Source of the DNA: Phallusia mammillata
Lineage: Eukaryota; Chordata; Ascidiacea; Phlebobranchia; Ascidiidae
Assembly (NCBI GenBank): GCA_003260075.1
Contig: QLIY01000490.1
Location: 55,541 to 119,540 of the forward strand
DNA length: 64,000 nucleotides
Direction of reading: 5' to 3'
Shown here: positions 53,858 through 64,000 of the stretch, one piece after another
Layout of the letters: every line of letters begins with the position of its first letter
Position numbering within the stretch: position 1 is the stretch's first letter
Notes under the pieces: generated by a model
What the model saw: only the letters and a program-made list of their open reading frames with translations
What the model was told of the DNA's origin: nothing
Databases searched by the model: none
Position numbers and translations under genes: made by a program

Positions 53858-56800
53858 TTAAAACTGGTTAATATAATTGTTTTTGTAAGGGTAGCAAAGG
53901 TTTTTTTGCGATCCTAACATCAAAATTATCAGCACTTGTTGTACAGTTTGTACCTCAACCAACGCGTTGTACAGAGCGACGAGTTGAAGGTACAAACTTA
54001 AAGCTTCCTCCGCTCCTCGGGAACTAACTAACTGCGCGTACTGTCTGGCGATCCATTGTGCTGCTGGTTCTCTGGTGGTAGTGGTTGTAGGTGGTACAGT
54101 GGTCGGACAAAACAAAAGTGGCAAACACCTTTAAAATAATTCAGGGTAAATGAATAATCGAAACACCGCATTAAATTATGCCTAGCCCGACAACACCCGT
54201 ACATGCCACGACTGCTAGAGATATAACCGAGTAAAAGCAGGTCTTTTAGGCACTTAGAATTAAAAGGCTACACATCTATACCACGTCATTACTTTTCCAA
54301 ATTACTACAATACACTTTTGATGTTATGAAGCGAACACGTCAAACAAACCAGCGGTTTACCGATACAGGATCAAACTAGGCCACTTGATTTTAATGAAAG
54401 TTGTAAAAGCTTTTTCATATCCACAAGTAATTAGGTGCAGACAGGTCACACTACACCTTCCCCTGTGTTACGAACGAACCGAACCCGACCAATCACAAAT
54501 GGGTCGAAACAGTGTGCACGGTGTGTAGTATGTAAATAATCCATTATTTTTTCTTTACTTTCGTATCCCTTTTTTGCTATAAGCACATCGATTCAAATCA
54601 GTGTGTTGTAATGATAGCAAGGCTGTTCATGTACTTCACCTGTTTTCTAACCACAAAGGAAGATGTGGTGGACACGCGCATCTTGAAATGCACCCGTTTC
54701 CACAGGTAACTCCGTTTTTGTACTGATCGCAAGTAATGTCGCACAGTGGCGCACAATCCTGGTAAACCTTGTTAGATTCGCACCTTGGACGAACCGGCTG
54801 TGTCGTAGTGGGAACTAAACGAAAATTAGCAGTTATTTTTAAAAACATATATGTAACAAAAAATATAGACTGTAACCACACCAGGCGGCCGTACAATGGT
54901 ATGTTTGTAGGGTAAGTTACGCATTGCCGAAATTACGTAAATATAAACCTGTTGTGGATATGGTTGTAGTTGTCGGAGGCATCGTTGTCGTTCGAGGTAC
55001 TAAAAAGATGGTTAACCAATGAAATATTAAAATATGACAAACTAAATGAAATTGCAGTACAAAAATAAAAATTGCTATTTTTAAACACGTTTTTTCGACA
55101 GACTCTAACTTAATATCTGCCTTTAGGCTTGCAAGACAAACTTGTATGCATTACTTAAAGTTTCTGTTGGTAAGTAGCAACTACCTGGACAAGCTCCAGG
55201 CCTTAAAGTAATATCGTCCAGGGCCACATCGGAGTGAGAAGTCACTCCACGTCTTGCTTCAAAAGCAATCTAAAATAAATATATATATATATGTCCTTCT
55301 AAAGTTTTGGGTTTTCGCAGTGGTCAATGTGCCCTACCCTCACTGGCTCGCTACCGCCCTCCAGTGTTACTTGACCCTCTCTCCAGCCTCTACGCGGGCC
55401 TTGTCGACTCGAGAAGAGGTATCTTCCTTTGCCGTCGCTTTGAATCAATACCACGTACAGGATTGCGTTGCTCGTACCGTAGTTTTGATACCAAAAACGC
55501 ATGCAATACTTTGACACGTCTGCATGTGTAGAAAGGTAAAACATTAGAGAACTGAAAAATGGTACTTTTTAGATGTTTTTTTACGCACAGTTAAGTGTTG
55601 TTGGTGGGGAAACTAAGATTGCTGCGTCGTTTTGTTGCTGTTTCTCAGCTTCCATGTACGCGTATCTGCCAACTAAAACATAGTAAGGTAACATAATGCA
55701 CGGTTCCAAATATTATGAGCAAAAGAGTTACAAGCCAATAGTATGTTATGTTACAAAACTTGAGAAATCAGGCAAAAAAGAAGATCGTATTTACGATGTG
55801 AGCCAGTTGAGTGATCTTCATCTGGGCCAGTGAAACTGTCGATTGTTTTTCCCCGTTTGATATTCCAATCAAACATGTCCTCTTGAGCTTGTGTCCAACC
55901 TACGAAAAGACAATCTTTTCTGTGACGAAATTCAGTTGAACAGGTTTTGTTTTCAAGTTAATGATTGCTACTGTTAGTAAATTTATTTCAGCTGAGCGCT
56001 ATACCAGGACATAGCCCAAGTGGTCCATCAAAATTGCAGTCGAAAATCTCTGGCATTGACTTAACATCCAAGGCAGCCCACGCCAAGACAAATCCATCCC
56101 CTGATAACGAAGCATCAGATCGAAACTCCACTCTGCACACAACAACACATGTAAAATTTGCGGGGTGTGATTCGGAATACGATTTTTACATTAGTCGGGA
56201 GCCAGTCGAAGTGTCTTGGGGAATAATAACGTCACCGCAGTAGCTGTCCGCTTTACCGCTCAAGTCGCCGTCTCGATAAATCGACACCCAGTCGAAACAG
56301 CTTCCGGCAAATGGTGGTTCTATGTCCATGTACATACTGCTGTACTGCGAATAACAAGTTTTAAACCACAAACAGTATTGCTGGGAGTTTTTATTTGAGC
56401 AAACAACTTACAGCGATCACGTAACCGGGATCTACTTCAATCACGTACTGGCACTTTAGGCCGCTTTTGTATTGTATGTCTGGATAACCGGGACTTGCTA
56501 TTCTCCCGTTCCTGCCCGTGATTGTTCCGCCACAAGAACCAACTGCAGCAGCTAAAAATAATAATGTGTCCGGATGATATGCATTAGCCCAGAGGTTCTC
56601 AAAATTTGTAGGTACAATCAAACGATTTTTTTCACTCCACAAATTGCAGAAACACCCAAAACATTTTGTGCTGTTTTAATGTGATTGGTCACTGCATTAC
56701 TATCACAAAGAGCATCAGCATTGCTAATTGTTTCGAAACTTATGTTATTTATTATCCGGAAAGCGACAGATTTCCGATTGTATTTTAGCGTTAGTATGTG

Positions 56801-56949
56801 AATATTCATCGAATATCAACAGAACTGGTTAATTTTAATTCATTCACATTTCTATGATTTAAATCAGTTTGTTAGAATATTGAGTTGTACTCACGTTTCG
56901 TTTCTTGCGCAACAACCAGTCCAATGCATATGGTCAAAATTACAAACAT
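53858..56949 (-). CDS. Secreted CUB-MAM-TIL protein, paralogue
   Basis: Exons 56895-56949, 56412-56551, 56190-56344, 56005-56132, 55795-55899, 55589-55672, 55338-55519, 55185-55269, 54949-54999, 54640-54814 and 53858-54128 join in phase to 476 residues if the last frame is read to its stop. A possible donor at 53953 would shorten it. Order: signal peptide (MFVILTICIGLVVAQ); CUB (SPGYPDIQYKSG, CFDWVSIYRD); MAM (GWTQAQEDMFDWN, RYAYMEAE, MRFWYQNYG, ALDDI); a Pro/Thr linker (TTTMPPTTTTIS); TIL-like module (CDITC, CISRCACPP); a second Thr-rich stretch; and a helical tail. Exon phases and the 128- and 182-base exons match the facing gene exactly, but the LDLa exon is replaced by the linker. Confidence 0.85.
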
Positions 56950-58763
56950 ATTCAGACCTTCGCAACACTAAAATTGAAAACAGTGCGACCGACCTAGCCT
57001 TATGCAACCTGTTTTTGTCCAAAACTAACAGGTTAGATTGGATCACAAGTAACAGTTTCACCCCGCAGGCGAAGTACACTAAAACCGTTTATAATCACAT
57101 CTTAGCAGATGCCGCTGGACAGAACACATTTACACGCAAACACAAACAAGTGTACATTATTTCACACTAACTCTGCCCGCAAGACGTGATTCTCCTTGAC
57201 ACTTTTTGACAGTCCTCACTCGCCACACCTCCTGTAGCTAAATACGATGCCGAAACCTCCGAGCATATTTCATACGATGTAACGAGGTGGTAACCTATAT
57301 GCAGTATGTAGTAATTAGTGATAACTATTGGTAAGTTGACAAAGTTATGGCCGTGATAAATGTTGTCGGCGAGACATGTAACGAGCACCTTATATATTTG
57401 GCAACGTTCGTTGATTTGATTTTGCGGTAAGTTCGGTTTTGAAACAGTTTCCGCCAAAACAAAGTTCTTAGACACCTGGATGGCTCCTTAACCGTGTAAT
57501 TTACGAAAAGAATTTGGGAAACGTATTTGATAAGCTTGGGTTGTGTTTTGTAGGTCATTGGACATGTACTTAAAATGTTACAACCTGATTTCCTGCGACA
57601 ATAACTCTTGAACCGATGTTTTGTCCGTGCCGCACAGGTGAAATAGTTATTCCCTTTTCGTCTCATACGAGTTTTCACAACGATTTTTAATACAACTATT
57701 CTCAGTCACGTTAAAAATATACTGTACTGAACAAACTGTCAGGTTGCATATTTAACCGTGATATAATGTTGATTTATTTCTTTAGGTGTTCGTAGTCAAT
57801 TTGATTTAAAGCACCATCATTTAAGCATAGCTATGGTGTTTAATTGGCGTTCTTTGTTTATAGTGTTTATCAATATACGTATCAAGTGGTTGAGATATCA
57901 TTTTTGTAAATTACCAATTATTACCGCTTGCACCATAAGCTTGGTTTCTTTTTTGTATTTGCATTAGGTTTGAATGAACTAGTTTAAAGATACAATGGTT
58001 GAAAATAATGGCAAACATACAGATGGTGCTGTGAGTACAGATACTTATCTGTTTGCCTATAACGGTTGTTTGTTTTACAGTTTGATAAAATAAAAATAAA
58101 AAAAATTGCCAACATGTTGGTAAAAGCTTTTGTGATCTGCAATCTTTTTTTTCACATAAAAGTGCCCTTGGACACCTGTAAGGTTAGGCAGGGATTCTGT
58201 GCATCACTATATGTGTGACACGTTGATTTACTCCCAGGACCTTCATGTCTAGGCATGAAGTCGCTTTGTAAACTACTATTGAAGTAAACTTTTTGAGGTG
58301 TTTTGCCATTAGAGATTACAAGCACTCTTTATATTGTGTGTTTGGTTTATTAAATTATGAAGGCAAAATACACGTATAGAGATAAAACTGCAAAGCACCT
58401 TTGATCAAAACTATGAAAAACTGCACCGCATATATTATAGGGTATAATGTTGCAAATCACTGCTGGTGATACCGAAAGTGCTACAACGCTCTGTAACATT
58501 CATGTTTACATTGTGACCACAGCAATTGTTGAAATGCATATTTCAATAGTTGCACACTATAAACTAATTGTCTTCACCGTTTTAAGAACAGTTGTGTACA
58601 AGTTTTTTCTGGAAATCAGAAAGCAAAAATTTGAGATAAGTGTGGTTTCATCAAACCAACCAAAAACATAGACTTTACATAAGTTATATATAGGTTATAA
58701 CCTATAGGATAATTGCAAGTTATCATTAAGTGAAGCAGTGGTGGAAAATCTATGCTGAGGAAT
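56950..58763. other. Intergenic, no gene recognised
   Basis: Upstream of the minus-strand CUB-MAM gene and downstream of the transporter. Frames at 56.9-57.7 kb and 58.4-58.7 kb are short, overlap on both strands and resemble nothing known to me. Confidence 0.5.
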
Positions 58764-60656
58764 CTACTTTTTATTCTTTGTTTCATCGTCATACTCTGGC
58801 TCCACATGTCCAAGGCAACGCCGTACAGGTTCCAAAATATATCTAAAAAGCAATTCTGCTTTAGTTCAAAAGTGTTTAAATAGATGCAAAAAAATTGATA
58901 CTCTACCGTTCTTGTTCAAGTGCGTCCTCTAGAGTTTCTGGCAGGTTAAGGGATTTTGTCTCCGGAAGACCAAATGACGAAATGGCTGCTACAATCCCTA
59001 ATATTCCCATGATAATAAACGGTAGATTTTTGTCAATCTGCTCCCCTGCGGGCAAACATCATTTTTTTGCTGACAGTACGCAAACGAATAATTAGGTTTG
59101 TTGTTTGGTTAACTATTTAGCAGCAAAAGATTTGATGCCAATTTGGCTTTTCGTGTTGTTTGGAGCTTGATTGCAGTTTTATCCTTTGGCCTACTGTTGG
59201 TTGTTACCTGCAAACACGAGATATGGTGAAATAATTGCTCCCACACGTGCCATTGTAGACGACGATCCAAGTCCCATATTTCTCATCATAGTCGGAAATA
59301 ACTCGCAGCAGTAGATGTAAACCAGTGCAAATGCACCACTAATTGTAAACTTTCCAAACATTGCTATCACTATACTCCCGGTGTTGCTAGCTGAAACAAA
59401 ATTTAAACGGTACAGGTTCATTAACAATGACTTTTAGTGCACTTTTTATTTGTTTATCCTTTGCAAATTTGCAAAAAACAACAATTACCCCCCCCCCTAC
59501 AGGTTCATTAACAATGACTTTTAGTGCACTTTTTATTTGTTTATCTTTTGCAAATTTGCAAAAAAAAAAAACAACTTCCCCCCCCCCTAGGTTTGTTGTT
59601 TGGTTAACTATTTAGCAGCAAAAGATTTGATGCCAGTTTGGCTTTTCGTGTTGTTTGGAGCTTGATTGCAGTTTTATCCTTTGGTCTTAGGCCTACTGTT
59701 GGTTGTTACCTGCAAATACGAGATATGGTGAAATAATTGCTCCCACACGTGCCATTGTTGACCACGAACCAAGTCCCATATTTCTCATCATAGTCGGAAA
59801 TAACTCGCAGCAGTAAATGTAAACCAGTGCAAATGCACCACTAATTGTAAACTTTCCAAACATTGCTATCACTATACTCCCGGTGTTGCTAGCTGAAACA
59901 AAATTTAAACGGTACAGGTTCATTAACAATGACTTTTAGTGCACTTTTTATTTGTTTATCCTTTGCAAATTTGCAAAAAACAACAANAAAAACAACTTGG
60001 TGTTTATTCGGGTTATCGACTGACATGTTTAATAAACAGACGACTTTATCTATTTACTGTATGTGTTACGTTATAATTGCACATTAGGCTACAGGTTATC
60101 AAACTGTCCGCGCAACTTAAACTAAAAAGGTTTCGCTTTGTTTACGGGGTAGGTTTAAAACATACCGTTTTTACGCCGTGTTAGATACAAACATTACCTT
60201 TAGGATTGGTACCTTTAAGATTTTGTTAAAAACACACCAACCTTGGCGAAGGAAGGGTGAAATCAAACAACACGCTGCAGAGGTAAAAAGCAATGTTGCC
60301 ATGACACTCCGCCGCCCAACTTTTTCGGCTGATAAGTAAATAAAAAGAGTCGCTGGAAGTTCAACGGCAGCAGCGGTGAAACAAACCACGTAGTTGTTGC
60401 CACCAAGGTTCGGCGTGTTCAAGCTAATGCCGTAGTACACCAAACTGCTGACGAACCTGTTTATGTGAAAGCAAATTAGCGGAATATAACCAGTGGATGG
60501 CCAACGGGTGTCGATGTGCATGTTTTTAAGAAACAGTTTCTCGCATACACGCTCTTCACTCCGGTAGATTTTTTTCTCGTGTCCACCCCCCCCCCCCACT
60601 TTAAAAAGGCAAGCGGGCCGCAGGTTCCCCACCCCTGGTTTAAAACATACCGTTTT

Positions 60657-60713
<57 letters not shown>

Positions 60714-61038
60714 AGAAACCCAAGTTCAGTTAGTAAATACGAGCATTGGAACAAATTTAATGCTGTGATGAAGACACCTATTAAAACCTGAATTTTGTAG
60801 CATCTATACTATGCTATATATAGTACTGATTACTAGGAACTAACCATTGCAAAAACATTATGATAGTTCGTCGCCTTGTTGCTTTGTGTCGAAGCAGATC
60901 GGTGTAATTGTATTTTGTTACATGTGTGGCCTCAGTAATCGTGTCTTCACAGTCCTCTGACTTCTCCAATTAAAAGTAGAAAATAAACTGCAGTGGTTTT
61001 AACTCGAAACTTTTGACAAGGGTGACAAAAATCTATTA

Positions 61039-61080
<42 letters not shown>

Positions 61081-63938
61081 TGTTTGTGTCTAATATTTAA
61101 AAAACGGTGTTTACTTTATTACTAATAAATTTTGTTCTCATGGTTTTAGTGTAAACAGAGCTTACACTTATATTTCTGTTTTTGGATAAATGTTTTAAGT
61201 ACACAACTGAAATTATTACAACATTGGCGTTTACAACAAGGCAGCTTAAACACTGTCGATGTTTAAACCTCTTGCTGCTTTCTGTAATAAAAAAACGACA
61301 GCTAACCAAGATTTTTTCATTATTTTCTCGAAGAATGTTGTGATCATCGGCAAGTGGTTTTCCATTAAACTTGGCGATTTTTTTAAATATCTTTACTGCT
61401 TTTTTGATTTTTCCTGCTTTCAACAGCCATCTCGGCGATTCCGGCATCCACCTGCATACAAAACCGCGCAGTGTATTTCCATCCCTTGTTTTTTGAAACC
61501 AAAGCTATTGAGCGCAGAGTTTATGCCCCCCCCCCCCCTTTACTGCTTTTTTGATTTTTCCTGCTTTCAACAGCCATCTCGGCGACTCCGGCATCCACCT
61601 GCATACAAAACCGCGCAGTATATTTCCATCCCTTGTTTTTTGTAACCAAAGCTATTGAGCGCAGAGTTTATGCGAGCTCGAAAACTCAGCCTGAACCCGA
61701 TTTTTAACAAAGTCCGCTCCATACCCAACAGTTCCAAGTTGTAAGCGGACGTAAAACTGGAGCCTGGACTCGGCCCGAACCCGGCCTGAACCAGAAAGTA
61801 CAAGCCCGGAACCCGTCTAGCTCCCAAATCGTTTATAAGAAGCCTGTTTAAGCCCAGAAGTTTGATTGACAGGCCTAGACATTAAAGCCTCAGGAAAGAC
61901 CAAGACAACAAACACTATAGAAAATTGGTCTTGAAGAAAGCGTTTTAGGGTTGTTTGACATTAGGTCAGGTCCGCCAACTAGCTACTTGGCGAAGAATAC
62001 TGACACAGAGTGTAAAGTCAGGCCCAAAACCCGGCCCAAAACGCCCGACCCGACTTACAACTCTGCAACAGTTAGTGCAACTGCCTTGTGTTTTTGTTAC
62101 TTACCAGTAGTATGGTATAAAGAGGGCGCCACCAAATCCGATAACACGATACAGAGTTCTCCAATCATGGATGAAGTAAGCAAATACTGGCAAGATCATG
62201 TAACCTATTGTAAATCCAGTAACTTCCATGACTCCCATAAACGCTCGTTTTGACGAATCGCTAATCTCAGTTCCTATACATAAACAAGCTGTGACGCTTA
62301 TTTTTCACGAATGCAATGGATTTTTAAGTACAACAAAAGTGTGCAATTAGTTTATCGCTTTTATGTTTGGTTAGTTCAGGTTGGGGCAAGGATAAAAGCA
62401 ATCAGAAGTGCTAGAGGATAGTATTTGTAATGTGGCTAACATTAGTTTGTAGTTTCCATTCCTTTCTTACCTATTACGAATGCAGTGACGTAGTTAAGGA
62501 AACCAGTCAAACCGGTAACAAGGTAAAAGACGCAGTACATGACGATGTTAACCGAGAAACTCGTCAGCACCATGCAACCAAACTGAATAAATATTCCCCA
62601 TAAAAAGACGGGGCGACGACCATACCTAAATATACTATAGGTTATCATGATTAAGATATTCCAGCGGTTTCCAAACTTTTTCATTTTTTTTCAGCCCCCC
62701 CCCCCCAGATATTCAGACCTGTTTGTATTGTGCGCAGGGCGTTGGCTTGTATTTTCTGGCTAATTTGTACCATTTACTCCAACCCGTTTTTACACCTATT
62801 ATTCTATTTTGACGTCGGCCAAAGGTTGGAATTTGGAAATTGTCCTAAAAGGCGTTTTTATGTCAGTAAACATACAATGTCTTCTCACAGATGTATTAAT
62901 GCGGACGCTTACTAATGTCATCAGTCATTGGTAGGCCTACTTAATAGCAACCGAATGCTTGTTGCGGTACACTTATTTTCAGTACTTACTAGAGGTGGAG
63001 TTGACACACATAGTACAAGGCATTACTATTGGTGTTCTTCACTGGTGCTTTTAAAATAAAAGCGGAAAGAAACAAAGTAAGGCTTGGTTGACGGAAACTG
63101 AGCATAGCATTAACAGGCCTTTACTGTTGAAACAAATAACAACCCAATCCATTCAGTGGTATTGTTCATACGATACCTGTCAGCAAGTATTCCACTAACG
63201 AAGGAACCGACGAGCACTCCCGTCACGTAAAGAGAAAATGACAAAGGTCTGAACCAGGCCCGCGAGCATACCAGGTCCCACTAAAAATATATAGTATTAA
63301 AAAACCTGAAACAATTTTTTGAATTATATTGCATTAGCAATACAAACTGGGGCCGTACTATACCACGTTTGTCTACAATTGCTGTTTTCATTTTTTAGAA
63401 ATCGGGTTTACAAACAAACCTTATCAGCGTACAATTTTAAACAGTTTGTTTTGTTTGTTTTGTGGGCTTTCTGGTACATTCCAACACCCAAGGCTAAACA
63501 ACTAGCCCCCCCCCCGGGTTTACAAACAAACCTTATCAGCGTACAATTTTAAACAGTTTGTTTGTTTTGTGGGCTTTCTGGTACATTCCAACACCCAAGG
63601 CCGCATAAGTATAAACAACTAGTTAGTATTTTTTGTTGCCAATCCAACGTCCAATGCACGAACAAAGACATATTATTACCTCTGTGGTAATAGTCTCTGA
63701 ACCTTGCTCTATTTCGTATGACCAACCATGATCACACGCTATATGTTTCCTTTGTCCGTGCAATACGTCTGTCCCGTTCCATTCAAACGTTCCGTTGTAT
63801 CTATTAAAAAGCTTATGCTCAACATGTTGGCCTGGACATTTGGCATGGTTTTACTGATGTAATGTACCGAAAGCATTTACTTCTTGTGTATTCGTTGTCC
63901 TGGTTCTTCTCCATAGGGATAAGCACATTTAGCCATCG
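58764..63938 (-). CDS. SLC22-family organic ion transporter, 5' partial
   Basis: A major-facilitator transporter of the organic cation/anion/carnitine type, plasma membrane. Exons: 63881-63938 (left boundary tentative), 63680-63800, 63177-63280, 62471-62625, 62105-62273, 61307-61451, 60845-60963, 60242-60456, 59710-59892, 58907-59045 and 58764-58842, in phase throughout. Hallmarks are the extracellular loop CDHGWSYE...TITTEWDLVCSRAW, the TM2-3 signature GILADRYGRRPVF, the loop WMPESPRWLL, SAEKVGRRSVM, and the C-terminal GLPETKSLNLPETLEDALEQE. The start and TM1 lie beyond the right edge. The 183-base exon occurs twice (also 59208-59390), and the first 60 bases of the PESPRW exon recur at 61539-61598. 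Substrate cannot be inferred. Confidence 0.9.
59095..59987. repeat. Duplicated transporter exon block, poly-C bridged
   Basis: Block 1 (59095-59487) and block 2 (59588-59986) both contain a full 183-base transporter exon with the same splice sites. Between them lie C10 (59488-59497), a third partial copy (59498-59577) and another C10 (59578-59587). Block 2 ends at an N (59987). The exon copies differ by a few bases, including one Ser-to-Trp change (SSSTMARV versus SWSTMARV). Confidence 0.93.
60586..60713. repeat. C12 and C56 runs in a transporter intron
   Basis: A C12 run (60586-60597) and a 56-base C run (60658-60713) enclose about 60 bases. The sequence just before the long run, gtttaaaacataccgttttt, repeats that at about 60.15 kb. 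The long run is far outside the 10-13 base range of most others here and is probably of uncertain true length. Confidence 0.85.
61040..61077. repeat. C38 run in a transporter intron
   Basis: Thirty-eight C residues between transporter exons, with no clear duplicated flank. The length should be regarded as unreliable. Confidence 0.85.
61392..61672. repeat. Poly-C-bridged duplication cutting an exon
   Basis: Copy 1 (61392-61525) and copy 2 (61539-61672), from tttactgcttttttgatttt to gagcgcagagtttatg, flank 13 C at 61526-61538. Copy 2 carries only the first 60 coding bases of the PESPRW exon before the C run, so it cannot be spliced as a normal exon. Confidence 0.92.
62695..62706. repeat. C12 run in a transporter intron
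   Basis: Twelve C residues in the intron between the YGRRPVF exon and the WDLVC exon. No duplicated flank was seen. Confidence 0.85.
63402..63621. repeat. Poly-C-bridged direct duplication
   Basis: Copy 1 (63402-63505) and copy 2 (63516-63621), from gggtttacaaacaaacctta to ataaacaactag, flank ten C at 63506-63515 within a transporter intron. Copy 2 lacks one tttgttt unit and has a short insertion, ccgcataagt. Confidence 0.92.
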
Positions 63939-64000
63939 CTGGTATTGCTCAGACGACGTGGACACATTCTAAAACCGGTTTATGATAAATCAATTTGGCA

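Noticed and set aside
60516..60791. Poly-Pro and poly-Gly frames at 60.5-60.8 kb
   Set aside because: They are translations of the C56 run inside a transporter intron, not proteins.

Overview
The window looks like a metazoan nuclear genome segment. It is AT-rich, introns are mostly a few hundred bases with clean GT-AG borders, and all recognisable genes are animal orthologues. Compact genes, a lineage-expanded acetyltransferase family and CUB/MAM secreted proteins fit an invertebrate deuterostome. An ascidian tunicate (Ciona-like) is my best guess, but that is inference. Exon borders below were read by hand and checked by reading-phase continuity.

Layout. 1-15.9 kb has no gene I can recognise: regulatory-looking and GC-richer patches, several non-autonomous hAT-like elements (one a nest of elements at 13.5-15.4 kb) and four duplicated blocks joined by poly-C. 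15.9-30.9 kb is a gene-dense housekeeping core: COA5 (+), UFC1 (-), TIMM10 (+), a 318-residue coiled-coil protein (-), TMEM223 (+) and the helicase DDX42 (-). Three of these six act in mitochondrial biogenesis. 31-36 kb is gene-free and holds more hAT-like elements. 36.1-45.4 kb carries two three-exon GNAT (arylalkylamine N-acetyltransferase-like) paralogues on the minus strand, separated by 6.5 kb of heavily rearranged sequence. 47.7-57 kb holds two secreted CUB-MAM-TIL genes facing each other, one with an extra LDL-receptor class A module. 58.8 kb to the right edge holds the 3' part of an SLC22-type organic ion transporter (-).

The strangest feature is not a gene. At least 28 runs of G or C occur, nearly all 10-13 bases long, and most sit exactly between two near-identical direct copies of the flanking sequence (about 60-530 bp). 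They are absent from nearly all of the 15.5-31 kb core. I think this is most likely an assembly product, with two haplotypes or overlapping contig ends joined through poly-G read tails. A real mutational process is not excluded. It matters for annotation because it duplicates transporter exons.
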